Positions 21,851-33,240 of a DNA stretch of 64,000 nucleotides are shown here, piece after piece. Source of the stretch: Calliphora vicina (Eukaryota; Arthropoda; Insecta; Diptera; Calliphoridae). The number at the start of each line of letters is the position of its first letter. The stretch's first letter is position 1. Position numbers and translations under genes: made by a program. Under the pieces are notes generated by a model. It was not told the DNA's origin. It saw only the letters and a program-made list of their open reading frames with translations, and searched no databases. The stretch lies in contig NC_088784.1 of assembly GCF_958450345.1 (NCBI RefSeq), positions 65,745,747 to 65,809,746 of the forward strand. Direction: 5' to 3'.

Positions 21851-24250
21851 AAAAATAGAAAAAAAATTTGGGAGTAATTTCATTCAAATGAAAAAAGTGT
21901 TCAACAAACAGGTCAACAAGTATATATTGGCTTAAAGGTGACACTTTCGCCTTTCTTCTGGTAGTAAAATTTGTTTAACCTCTTTTGACCCTAAGCACTT
22001 TTATTTCACTGAAATTCAAATTTGACTAAATTATAGAACCTGCGAAAAAATTTAATAACACAGCTGGTATAAACGGTATAGTGACAAGTCATATCAGTTC
22101 TTAAAGACAAGTATCCTATCAACATAACAAAAAAAATCTTCCAATTATCGACAATAGTTTGCGAGTAATGATAATTTACTTCTGATTAAATTTACAAAAA
22201 TCATATTTTTTATAAAATGACATAAAATATTTGACTTTAACAGAATGTCACGCATACAATTGACAATATTTTTATCTAATTTTTTGGCTACCTTAGTTTC
22301 AATGTGTTTACTATTGAATGGCATTAAATTTTTTGAAATCGGAGTTAACAAAAAGTTAGATTTTTGGCTAATGAAGTTTCTCGAATCGAAAACTTTCCGC
22401 ATGAAACGATTGCAACAAAAACAGTGTAAAATGAAACAAAATATGTTTTTTCTCGAACAAGTGTTTCTGTATCTTGAGTTTGCGAGAATTATCTGTCATT
22501 TAAATAATTTTCCAGCAATTATTGGAAGGATGTGAGAAAAAGTGTTTCTGTAACAATATTTTGCGAAAAGTTTCTCACAAGAACTGTCAGAACAACTCAC
22601 ATTTGAAATTGAAATATTCCAGTAAGAACAGAATCTGTGTTGTCTGTTTTCGCATTCAAATACAGAAACACTTTTTTCTCGCACATCGAGAAACGATGGA
22701 ATTTTTTGTTTCACACTTCATGTGAGAAGTTTCCGATGCGAGAAATACAGAAACTGGACCACCGAGCTACTGGGCCACTCGGTGAAAAATAAATGAGTGA
22801 AAACTGGAACTGGATTTTCTTGGGATTTCGGAGTATACACTTTCGGGCAAATTTCAAAAAATTGGTCAATATTGTAGATGGCGGTCGGTCAACTCGTTGT
22901 AATACATTCTGATTTCTGACCATTTTCCAGATGTACGGCAAATGAAAAAATGTGCTAAATAGCTTCGTTATATATATACTTCATCGTTGGAATTCTACGC
23001 AATAACTTCAATCACAACCATGTCACTGCCTTTCGTCACATATTTGCTGCTGTATTTGAGAAGTGGGCGTATTAGAAGGCGTTTAAAATATATATAGTGC
23101 ATTGTACTCGATGACTTCAAAAATTATGCACTGTGTAATATTTCTAAGGATATTAAATTAAAGGAATATATTTGTTCTATTTGTTGGCCCTTTTTCATTT
23201 AAAATAAAGACATGAAAATGTAAAAACAGTCTTTAAATTAAAGGAATTTCCGGTTAAAAATGCTCCCTAATTTATGTATATTACACGAAATAGTAATATT
23301 AACTATTCATTACTACTACATTTCGTTGACTTAATTTAATCATACTTATGCCTGGTTTCGTATAAATAATACTTTGTTTTCTCTCTCTTTTTTCTATATA
23401 AATTTTCTTCAATACCCAATTTTCATTTAATTACTACTTAACAATTATGTACAAGAGTGATGCTTGAGTGAATTGTATGAAGGAAAATTTGTACAAAATA
23501 GTAAAACGAGAAGGAAAATACTTGTACTCGAAATGCAACATGAGAATTCATGCATTCATCAGCAGCAAATTAAATGTGTTGTAAATGAACGAGTATGTGG
23601 ACAGACCCTTCTAAGGCACTTTAAATTAGGGGTGTTCATTATAATGTTGAAATGTTTATATAATTTTGAAATGATTCTGAGCCATTAACTGACAAGTACG
23701 GCTAATTGTGAATTAAAGGCTCTGGGAGTATTATATTCTCTAATATGATTTGAATCCTATTTTCATATTGCGCTCTTTTGAATAACCCTAATGAACACCT
23801 AAGCTGCGCAGTTTATATTGCAATTGCAGTAATTAAATGTAAAGTGAAAAACTTTGGATTAATGTAATTAAAATCACAAAAAAAGGAAGGAAAGAATATA
23901 AAATACAAAATGAATCAACATTAAATACATTTTTTCTGCTAATCTTTTAAAGCTAATTTCTTTAAATTAGGGTGAGATTATGAAAGTAAAATGAAAAAAA
24001 AAATAATTACAGATTAGTTTACTGTTTATTAGCCAAGTGTTTAATGCATTTTTAGCAGAAGAAAAAAAGTTTTGGTAGGGGTTATGTATAACTTATACTT
24101 ATTTATTGTAATAAATACAAGATTTATATAATAAATTTATATAGTTTTCGAAAAACTAAGCATGCAAATGAGATACGATTTAGCATGACATTTTTGTCAG
24201 TTTTTGACAGTACGCAAAATTTTTTTCGTATAATCGATTTTTATTAGAAA
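21851..24250. other. Non-coding DNA; local inverted repeats only
   Basis: Within this, 22529-22551 (gtgagaaaaagtgtttctgt) is inverted at about 22661-22684 (cagaaacacttttttctcgc), with further copies of gtgtttctgta near 22465 and 'acagaaact' near 22746. The remainder (22.75-24.24 kb) has no recognisable element or gene. The short frames at 22.1-22.9 kb overlap on both strands and match nothing I know. Confidence 0.45.
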
Positions 24251-24491
24251 CTAGTTGACCGCCCCGGGCTTCGCCCGGTAGCTTTTACTAATGTTAGTTC
24301 GTCAAGTTTCTCCAACCCTGCCTGTTCTTATTTATTTGCAAATAAAATATCTAAATTTGTACTGCTTACTTTAGGGGCTTTTTTATTACAGTTGACTGGA
24401 CTCAAAAAGCCGGTTTCAGCCAAATCGCTCCAGCAGTTCTCACGTGATGACATTACATACATGGACCATTTCATTTTTATATATATAGATG
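24251..24491 (+). mobile_element. Short retroposon-like fragment (RTE- or Helitron-derived tail)
   Basis: It begins ctagttgaccgccccgggct with a GC-rich hairpin (ccgggc at 24264-24269, ttc loop, gcccgg at 24273-24278). It ends with agccaaatcgctccagcagt, acgtgatgacattacatac and tatatatatagat. This start/end combination is common in short insect elements related to RTE-type LINEs. The class is inferred from memory of such sequences and could be wrong. Confidence 0.45.
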
Positions 24492-24531
24492 AGTTTTGGC
24501 TCTAAGAAAAATCACGGTTTTTATTACTATC

Positions 24532-25461
24532 TACACGCAGAGAAAAAACATGGTTGTGATAACCATAAACTAAGAGCAACATATTATGATCAGATTTTTG
24601 CTTGTAGTCCAAAACATATTATGATCATTATTAGTATCATAAGATATCATAATATGTTCTGAAATAATCAAATTATGATAAAAATCAATCATAATATGTT
24701 TTGAAATAATCATATTATGATAAAAAACAATCATAATATGACCCAGAGTCATCATATTTATGACCCAATTAAATCATATTATGATCCAAAACAATCGTAT
24801 TATGATCCAAAATAATCATATTATTATTAAAATTTATTTTTGGAAATACAAAATTTTAATAGGATTTAGTTTTAATTAGTACATTAAAACTAAATCCTAT
24901 TAAAAGGATTTAAAATATTATTGATAAAATCAAATTTATTGTTATTCGCTCTAGGAAAGTTAAAGATAATATACAAATAAAACTATAGAGCGAATGGGAA
25001 TTACAAACACTCAAAATGTACTTGTAAAAACAACACAGCTTAGACAAACACCAGCACTCACAAATGGTTGGAAAAAAGACTATTAAAAGTAAACATATTT
25101 TGTTTGCATCTTAAACATATTATGACTACATAATATAATATGTTTACCTATTTATCATTATATAGTTGTTGTAAACATATTTTGTTTGCATGTTAAACAT
25201 ATTATGACTACGCGTATATAAACTTAACATTTAATGGTTGTACATAAAAATAATATGTTTACCTAATTATCATTATTTAGTTGTTCGAAAACCATATTCA
25301 TATTTATAATTGCGATGAAAATATAAACGTTTACAGTAACTATAATATTGTTGAAATTAAATTAAAAGAATAATTATATGTTTACGACAACAATATATTG
25401 TTACAGAGAACATAGTATAGTTGTCATAACCATGTCCAACCATGTTTTTTCTCTGCGTGTA
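24532..25461. mobile_element. TIR element W, copy 2
   Basis: The element is 24534-25459 (926 bp), flanked by TA on both sides. The ends cacgcagagaaaaaacatgg and ...ccatgttttttctctgcgtg are better preserved than in copy 1. It is near-identical in layout to 18160-19072: the same catattatgat/cataatatg units on the left, a central block aaagttaaagataatatac and cactcacaaatggt, and aacatattatgactac units on the right. There is no coding sequence. Confidence 0.9.
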
Positions 25462-26078
25462 GAGCATTATTTATTCTTCATCAAGATTTTCGTTGTTAAA
25501 AATATTTCCTTTTAGCGTTTAAAAGTTATTTCTCACAAAAATTAAAAAAAAACTCTTAATAGAAATCTTTAAAATTTGATTATTTGTTTTTTTTTTTGCC
25601 TCTGTGGAAAGCAGAATGTAAAACTGAAGACTTCGACTGTTTATTATTGAATACCTGGAGAACTATAATAGTGAAATGCTCAAAACATTGTGTGCGTAAT
25701 ATTGTTACCACTGGACGTAGTAACATAGTTCGGAACAAGGTGTATGATAATATTCATTATCGAAGAAAAAAAGTAAAGTGGAAATATCACATTGCACAGT
25801 GGGGCACATTAAATATATTTTGTAAATAAATCTGGCTAAACCGATTAAAATGAAATTTTACATAGGCTTAGGAGATGAGTAATCAAGTTGAAGACCACCA
25901 GTACTGGTACTGTGGGATCTCAGAATGATTATAAAAAACATATCTCACATTTAGTGAGTTAAACGCATTTGAAAATTCAAATTTTTAAATTTCACCTAGG
26001 TCCGGTTTTCTAATGGATACAATTTATTCCAATTTTCTAATTTTGCCTGTTAGTTAAACAAATCATATAAAGAAAGTG
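25462..26078. other. Non-coding DNA with a diverged CACAGTG-type terminus at about 25795
   Basis: cacagtggggcac at 25795, followed by aataaatctg and gattaaaatgaaatttt, resembles the left end of the Transib-like element at 62446 (same order of words). No partner end was found, so it is a solitary, diverged terminus. The frame at 25584-25829 has no recognised domain. Confidence 0.45.
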
Positions 26079-27055
26079 TCAAAGCAATATCGTGAGATAT
26101 TTCAGTAGTTCATTAAGTTTAGACCCGGCTACCTCGCCAAACTTGATCCATATATAGTTGCCAAGGAATGTATGCCTTTTGACACACAGGGCTAAAGTAA
26201 TGTCAGATAGACGACCTAGTCTTGATGGAGCATTCTTACATTTCCTGACTAATGAAGATGAAGTTGTGTTTGCAAACATTTGCGCCTGAAAAACACTACA
26301 TTCATTGGGAAGATATGAGATGCCTATCTCAAGTTCGTCACTGAAGACGCCAGAACCAACCCCACAGCTCATTTTAGAGCTGTACACGAGATTACCCCTA
26401 CAAAACTCACTCCTGGAGGGAATTAAGACCTTGAACACCCTATCAAAATCTGTATATGGAGTAATATAGTCCGAAGGTTGGTATACGATAGAAGGCACTA
26501 AGCCCAGAATACCCGCATGGCTAAATGTTCTCGATCTCCAAAATCCAGATGCGTGAAGCATCTGGATTTTGCAGGCAGAGGTGGCCATTAAGTGAAGCTC
26601 TATTGGAAAAAGACGCAGTATAGTGTTCAGTGCCTCTTAAGGACTAGTTCTTAGTGCCATTAGTTATGCCAATGCAGGCTGATCTCTGGACTTTATATAG
26701 TTGGTCTAGTTGCAGTCCATTATGCAAGAGATCCATAAGTAAGAATTGGACGTACTATAGCCGTAACATTACAAATCTTTCAGATCGGATCGAGCAAATA
26801 TACCCGAGACACCCCAATTTGGGACCTTGAGGCTTCGATCCGACAACTTTTATCCCCATTCTGTCTATATCAATGAGAATCGAGTTAATAACGATAAGCC
26901 ATAGTAGTGGAAAGATCACACCGCCCTGAGTTGTGCCTCGTCCAACTTGTTTGGACTTAACGCTGTTACCTAGATATGCTGTAACTATTCTTGATTTCAA
27001 AATGGATACTAACCAGTCGCTGATACGACTTCATGCAGAGCTATCTCTTTAGAGT
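26079..27055 (-). pseudogene. Dead LINE: reverse transcriptase end plus RNase H domain
   Basis: On the minus strand, about 27055-26755 encodes DWLVSILKSRIVTAYLGNSV and GRGTTQGGVIFPLLWLIVIN, matching the RGTPQGGVLSPLLW reverse transcriptase motif. The YADD box that should follow is lost. A linker in another frame reads YKVQRSACIGITNGTKN. The frame at 26588-26079 then contains KMSCGVGSGVFSDELEIGIS and LPNECSVFQAQMFA, an RNase H domain with its first aspartate region degraded (YSSKM where YTDGSKM is usual). RT plus RNase H points to the I, LOA or R1-like LINE groups. Several frame breaks mark it as inactive. Confidence 0.85.
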
Positions 27056-27928
27056 GACCCTTAAGGTGGGCGTGTTATACCCCCTGGTCGATGCCATATG
27101 TTTTTACTCTTTGCTTTCTAAATTAAAAGGTTCTTAAGTAACTAATTATGCTGTTATATTTGTTGAACGGCATATCAACAGGGATATCTTTAAAGTAGAA
27201 ATGGGTCTCCCGAATATAACCTATTTTGAATCCAAATTAATTATTTTCTTTAAGATATTACTACAAAAATTATTCCAACATAAAAATGTGTCCAAATTTT
27301 AATAGGGGTCATGCACTGATCGTCCCAAATTTTACCAAATTTTCCCCCAACAATAAATTTCAGTGAATTTATCAAATTAAAAATTGAGAATTTAGCATAA
27401 AACAATTTTACTAAAATACTAATTTTGTATTCCCGAATAACCTTTCCACGATAAAATTGTTATATGTTCTTAAAGGAAGTTTTTTTGCCCAAAAAACAGA
27501 CAAAATTGTTTTAATTTTTTAATTGAAAATCGTTTACTTTTGAATCCATAATTGATTTGGCTCTGAAATCTTTTGTATATTATTGGTAATTTAGTTGTCT
27601 AACTGACAAAAAAACGGACCAATTTTGAAATGCCTATAAGTCGGAAATTATAAGAGATCAATAGCACACGCTTTCCAAAAATATAAAAATCTTTGAAATT
27701 GGATGGGGAAAAATGGCACGTGTTTAATAACATAGGTCAGCAGCAAAAAAAGTTTCACTAACCACTATATAGATTTGATGCATCATGGTTACCTAAGTAC
27801 ATAAATGGTAACATTTTTTAATTCTATGGATAGATTTTTTAAAAAAAAAATGTTTTTTCTAAAATTGCGAATTTTTGTAGATGTTTCTCTACATAATTTA
27901 TGATAACTGAAAAAGGGTTAGTCCGATA
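27056..27928. repeat. Repeat S and a related dispersed block
   Basis: About 27480-27690 is an inverted relative of 33650-33990: both have cataattgatttgg/tcaattatggatcc, an attggtaatttagttgtct-like block and a 'ctttccaaaaatataaaaa' block. About 27820-27928 matches repeat S (attctatggatagatttttt, tgtttctctacataat, gttagtccgata). It is non-coding. Confidence 0.55.
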
Positions 27929-29606
27929 TTACACCGTACGACACTCAATATTAGACACGAACCGGATGATATACGTCTGAAACAATAAATTAAATGGAGA
28001 AAAACTGCGTTTTCAGTTTTTCATTTCGTGATCCTTTTAAAAGGACTTCAAATTTTCAGAGCAGTACATTTTTAAAAAAATGTTTTAAAATACTTCTGAT
28101 CATCCTACTTGTCAAATGGTCAAAAAGAGTTGTAAAATATTTCGTATTATTTTTAATTTATCCTCTAAGGATCAAAAGATGTCAAAAATGTCCTTTCAAA
28201 TTTTTATCCTTGAATATCCTTTTAGTTTTCCAATAATTTTTTTTTTTAAAAATAGTGAGTTAAAGATCCAAATATTGAATACCACATGCCAAAATTTCAT
28301 CCTTTTTAAATTTGAATTATTTGATTTTTTATATTTTATTTTAATATTTCATTCGAAAAAAAATATAACAAAATATGTTGTGAAAAGCAATGAAGAAGAC
28401 TTTTTAATAAACAAGTAGAATGGTATAGTCGGGCAAGCCCGACCTTATGATACCATACACCGGTTATATGATTATAAAGAGTTTTCTTTTGATATGAAAC
28501 TTATTTGTGTTGAATCTTATTTGAACACACACATTTTCGGTAGTGGGCCTTATATGGGAGCTATGACTAATTATGGACCAATCGTCACAAAATTTGGTGT
28601 GATGAATTGCGATATATGAAACAAAATTCAACACAAATATGTTGAATTTTGTTTGGATACTGACATATTTCAGAGATTTATGTATATTAATGACATTCGA
28701 GAATGTAGCTTATATGGAGCTATGGAATATTGTTGACCGATCGTCACGAAATTTGGTCGTGAGAGGTCGCATACATAAAACTTAATTGTGCTGAATTTGG
28801 TTTGAATATGTTTATAATTAAGATATTTATGAGAGCTTAACTATTTTCAAATAGGCCAATTATATGGGGGCTAGGATAAATAATGGGCTGATTCTAACAG
28901 CCTTTGTCCTTGGGGCAATATAAAGGTTTGTGCCAAATTTTGTCGAATTATCTTTAAGCCTGCGACCTGTAGTTTGATTACAAGGTTTACATGGATGGAC
29001 GGACAGACAGACGGACATCGCTTAGTCGACTCAGAATCGCTCCTGAGCAGATTTTTGTATGTTGCACAACAGCCCTAACCCATTATACCTCCCCCTACTA
29101 TGGTAGTGTAGTTTATAAACATGCACTTTTCTTAATAAAACTTTTTGGTATACTAATAACAATTTTTTTTATATATTTTAATTTGATCTTTATAGATATA
29201 AAGGATGAAATTTTGACATTTAGTATAGAATATTTGGGTCTTTAACGCACTATTTTTTTAAAAGGAATTTATTGGCAATCTTAAAGGATATTAAAGGATA
29301 AACATTTTAAAGGACATTTTTGACATCTTTTGATCCTTACAGGATAAAATAAAGATAATACAAAATATTTTACAACTCTTCTTGTTCTTTTGACATACAA
29401 TTTGTCATTGTTGGAATAGCAGGGGTATTTTTAAATATTTTTTGAAAAATGTACTTCTTTGAAACTTTGAAGTCCTTAAAAAAGGATACAGGATCACGAA
29501 ATGAAAAACTGAAAACACAGTTTTTCTCCATTAAATTTATAGTTTCAGACGGATATCATCCGGTTCGAGTCTAACAAATTTTTTCCCTATTTGTCGGACG
29601 GTGTTA
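27929..29606. mobile_element. Long-TIR element with TTA target duplication (PIF/Harbinger-like foldback)
   Basis: The element is 27932-29603 (1672 bp). TTA precedes it (27929-27931) and follows it (29604-29606). Ends: caccgtacgacac and ...ttgtcggacggtg. Arms of about 400 bp match with gaps: gaaccggatgatatacgtct on the left against agacggatatcatccggttc on the right. The empty site can be read from two paralogues: ccgatattattaaag at about 2382 and ccgataatattgaag at about 31859. Joining the flanks here gives ccgatattattgaag. A 3-bp TWA duplication is typical of PIF/Harbinger. There is no transposase. The centre is occupied by repeat R (28410-29135). Confidence 0.8.
28410..29135 (+). repeat. Near-complete copy of dispersed repeat R, at the centre of the TTA element
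   Basis: It starts aacaagtagaatggtatagt with the palindrome gtcgggcaagcccgac (28428-28443). It then has attttcggtagtgggcctta, several tatgggagctatgactaa/gaccgatcgtcacgaaattt-type units, gatggacggacagacagacg, and ends cctccccctactatggtagt. The flanks on either side (478 bp left, 468 bp right within the element) are of almost equal length, so R sits at the symmetry centre. Confidence 0.75.
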
Positions 29607-30006
29607 TTGAAGTAAATTTAAAAAAGTTAAAATTTACAACCTGAACAATTTCTGCCGTTTTCGATTATTCATGATTTTTCTAAAACAAAAAAATTAGCTA
29701 TTTTCACGTAAAAAATAAATTTTTTGTTTCAATTTGTTATTATAACTCCGAAACTACATAGCATGGGGAAAATATTCTCAAAATTCAATCAATCAAAAGA
29801 AAATCATTAACTACTCATTTGTATGCATATCAAACAAAATGAAAATGAGCGAATTAATTCTGAATAAATTCGAAAATAATCTATCGATATTTATCATCGA
29901 TATCTTGTTTTGTTTATATTATATGTAGCTCGGCGATAAAATAATAAATATGAACAATTTATTGATGGGGAATACTTGTGTTTGGTATCGTCGGAAATGT
30001 GATTAA
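29607..30006. repeat. Repeat S, continuation after the TTA element
   Basis: ttattgaagtaaatttaaaa, gccgttttcgattattcatg and ttttcacgtaaaaaataaat follow the order seen at 31.86-32.05 kb, confirming that the TTA element interrupted one copy of S. It is non-coding. Confidence 0.65.
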
Positions 30007-30135
30007 TGTGCTGTTTTTCTATAGCGAATGAGTGCTTTGAGTAGACGTTTTACATGCATTTTGTTTTTGTTACAATAAAAAAACACATATTAAATTTCCA
30101 CTCAAAGTACTCGTTCGCTATAGAAAAACAGCACA
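30007..30135. mobile_element. 128-bp hairpin MITE, copy C (best preserved)
   Basis: It opens tgtgctgtttttctatagcg and closes with the perfect complement, cgctatagaaaaacagcaca. The inner arms pair agtgctttgagtag with actcaaagtact imperfectly. The total of 129 bp fits the family. The target duplication is not clear. Confidence 0.85.
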
Positions 30136-31699
30136 TAAATGTATAGTACTATGTTATTACAAAACATTGCCATATCATGCTATGGGAATAGTTTCTCCTC
30201 TTGTACGCTAATGTGAAATTTAATTTTCTTTGAATTTTGTTATAAATGGTAGATTATTTTCCGAAATATTTTAATTTTGCTCCACTGTGAACGGAAAATT
30301 TGGCATTTAGTATGGACAATATTCAGAAAGTCCAATTACTACTCTATTTATGTTTTAAACTTCAAATTAATCAGATATATTTTCTACCATTAACTTGGCG
30401 ATCAGCCCTACTGTGTTTAGAATATTGTTTTCTATAATTTTTTATGTATTTGAGTTTAGTTCATAAATATACAAAATAATTCATGAATAATAGAGGTCGG
30501 ATTAAAATGAATACCAGAGTCATACAACTTTTTATGTATCTAATTGTAGCTTTCTTTTGCAAATAAGTATTGAAAAGGGTGTTTTCTTAAGACCAATAGA
30601 ACTTGAAATTGTAAAAAATAGCAAAAAAAAGTAAATTTTAATCATAAAATATTTTTTAATAAGATCAATAAACGACATTAAAATTTGAAAATGATTTCGG
30701 GTAAATGACCATCACATCTGTTCTTGATGAAGCGCATTTCGGACGTCCAATTTTATTTATTTATTAGCATATACCTGTAACTTCATAGGAAATAATTAAG
30801 AGATGTAAAATCACACGAACTTGGAGACCAATTGACAGGACCGTTTCACAAAATAAAGTTATCGCCAAATTTTGATTTCAATAAATCGATGGTTGCGGTT
30901 GCCGTATGGCATTTAGCAGCATCCTGTTGAAACTACATCTCGCATCCTGTTGAAACTACAGTATTAATACTGATTAGCAAGAGTCAAAAATTGAGCAAAG
31001 TATAACAGTATGTTTGAGAGTTAACTCTTTCCTAAGCTATATAGGGTTTAAAAAACACCCTTTATATTGTAGTAGATTTTTTATTTTCTTCTTTTCAACC
31101 ATTGAATTTAATTCCTTAAGTAATTTTCTACAGCTGTTGTTTTCATTTGCTTGAACTTATTAAACTCATAAACAAGTAATAATGAAAAGAAAACTCATAT
31201 TTCTTAGAAGATATTAAGTGAAAAGCTATTGAAAATAATAACAATTACCAAAAGAGAAGATTTAAAGGATTATGAATTTTCCATTTCGAATAATTTAAAG
31301 GAATTAAAACTTAGTAAATGCGAAAAGTAATCACTTTTTAAGAGTTTCTTGTCTTATGCTGTTTAATTGTGAGGTTTATTTTCTGTTCTTGGACATTTTT
31401 TATTGTTTGGTAAATAATTGTAGGAAAACTTTTGTTTTTTTATTGGAATGGTTTAGTAGATGTTTTGGGGAGAGAAATATTTTCAATTCCCTTTGGGATG
31501 TCCTCTGATTTAAGGTAATGTTAATATTTAGTGCAAGTTAGATAGTCACTTATATGTAATGTAAATTGTATTGCGTATGATATATGAATATAAAGATAAG
31601 CCAGTTAAATCAGTTCGCAGTAATATAAAAATGTATGTTGGTTTAAATTTTAAAATGTTAAAAAATTCTTAACAATATAAAAAAGACACCAATTCATAG
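30136..31699. other. Non-coding DNA without recognised elements
   Basis: No transposon ends, domains or RNA genes were seen. A local direct repeat, tcctgttgaaactaca, occurs at about 30923 and 30946. Confidence 0.45.
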
Positions 31700-32520
31700 T
31701 ATTATCTTGGAACTTTCATCGAGTGATAAATAACACAGGGCAACAAAATCGAAAAAATTTTAGAGACAAATTTTAAATTCTATGGAGAAGTTTTTTTTTT
31801 TAAAAATTGTGAATTTTTTTTAGATGTTTCTCCACATAATAACTCAAAAATGGTCAGTCCGATAATATTGAAGGAAACTTAGAAAAGTTGAGATTTACAT
31901 AGCCTTTAATCTGTTTATATATTACGTTTTAATCGGCTCAGTACTTTCGGATTTATAATAAGATATTGAAGCAAAAAATATATTTTTTACGTGAAAATAG
32001 CTTATTTTTGTGTTTTAAAAAACTCATGAAAAATCGAAAACGGTAGAACTTGTTCAGGTTTATTACTCTGTCGCAAAGCCGCGTATAATAGCAACAAATC
32101 GAGATATTTCGAATTTATTCTTAATTAAGTGAATTCGCTCGTTTTCACAAAATTTAACTTTTTTGTTTGATATACATAAAATTGAGTAGTTAATATTCTT
32201 CTTTCGATTGAGTGAATTTTGAAAGCATTTTTCCCATGCTATTTACAAATTTTCACATATATATTGCTTTTTAATCGGCTTAGTAGTTTCGGAGTTATAA
32301 TAACAAATAGAAGCAAAAAATATATTTTTTATGTGAAAATATCAAATTTTTTTGTTTAAAAAAAAATCATGAAAAATCGAAAACGGCATAAATTGTTTAG
32401 ATTTTTTATTTCATTGCAAAGCCACATGTAATAGAAACAAAATAAGATATCGAGCATAAAAATCGATGGATTATTTTCGAATTTATTCACAATTAAGTGA
32501 ATTCGCTTATTTTCATAAAA
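31700..32520 (+). repeat. Repeat S, copy with internal tandem duplication
   Basis: The block aagcaaaaaatatatttttt...gtgaaaata, then tcatgaaaaatcgaaaacgg, then aattcgct(c/t)(g/a)ttttcac/at occurs at about 31971-32160 and again at about 32312-32520, a degenerate tandem of about 340 bp. The 5' part matches 1930-2480. Confidence 0.6.
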
Positions 32521-32595
32521 TTGTATGTGCGTACAAGCGTGTACTTTGAGTGTAAATTTTACATGTGTTTTGTTATTGTAACAAATATTTTAACA
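32520..32595. mobile_element. Half copy (D) of the 128-bp hairpin MITE
   Basis: gtgtactttgagtgtaaatt and acatgtgttttgttattgta match the left half of copies B and C. The right half is missing. Confidence 0.6.
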
Positions 32596-32625
32596 AAAAA
32601 TGTTTATCATACTTATTATACTTAC

Positions 32626-32644
32626 CTTCAGCTGTAGAATCCAT
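32626..32644 (-). other. Candidate first coding exon fragment (start codon plus splice donor)
   Basis: On the minus strand an ATG at 32644-32642 lies in a strong fly Kozak context (aaacaaaATGG). It is followed by six codons (Met-Asp-Ser-Thr-Ala-Glu) and a near-consensus splice donor, AAG/GTAAGTAT, at 32626/32625. The upstream sequence aatcaaacaaaacaaa looks like a leader. Nothing downstream that I can see continues it. It could be a host gene's first exon, a transposon exon or chance. Confidence 0.25.
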
Positions 32645-32889
32645 TTTGTTTTGTTTGATTTGCTTGATTAGAAAAACTTTGACACGTGTTTAACGGAAAC
32701 TCCTACTAGTCGATCTTTCATATGGTAGTGTGCCATTCGTGTGAAGGCCTCATTCAAACAGAAATTATGAAGGGCATTTGAGGCAAGGGTCTTTACTATG
32801 ATAATTTTTTATCTCCTAGAGCATTTCTTTAACCAACCCAATGACAAAAAACCGCCAACTAAAAACTTGTTTTTTCGACTTTTGGACAA

Positions 32890-33240
32890 AGGTGCCTTTG
32901 GCCGCACTGTGCGGCGGAAAGAGTTAATGAAATTTTACCTCAATTTTTTCGCTCGTTCTTTTGCTTCTTAGTTCTTTACCTCATTGTGATCTGTAACTTT
33001 CTGAACTATATACGACTTTAGCCCAGCATTGGCTCTGCGCACAAAAGAGTCAGTGCATTTAACTTTACGAGCTGTTTTTCTGATAGAAGTGTTCGGTGTT
33101 CTTAGAAAGCGTTGTTTGACTTCTTTTGCCTTACTAACATCTGGTAGACATTTTTTTATTCCTGATCCATGTAGCCTTTCAATTTTCAAGTCTTCCTTAT
33201 ACTGCTTAATGGCTTTTGTTTGAAAAGTTTTAAATATTTT
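32890..33240 (-). pseudogene. Mariner-group transposase N-terminal fragment
   Basis: The minus-strand frame at 33189-32968 reads GSGIKKCLPDVSKAKEVKQR, then TPNTSIRKTARKVKCTDSFV, then AGLKSYIVQKVTDHNEVKN, stop, and then EAKERAKKLR in the same frame. This is the helix-turn-helix region of mariner/maT-like transposases (usual form s.R.iAk.l.vs...v.ri....gLk.Y..qkvpdrne.q). The DDE catalytic domain is absent. It has one in-frame stop and is truncated near 32890. About 90 of about 350 residues survive. Confidence 0.7.

Noticed and set aside
22145..22941. Cluster of overlapping 60-96 codon frames on both strands
   Set aside because: No recognisable motif, overlapping antisense frames and local inverted repeats; explained by chance in AT-rich DNA.
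29563..29577. ggttcgagtct, similar to a tRNA B box
   Set aside because: It lies in the terminal repeat of the TTA element, no A box or cloverleaf is present, and its inverted partner is in the other arm.
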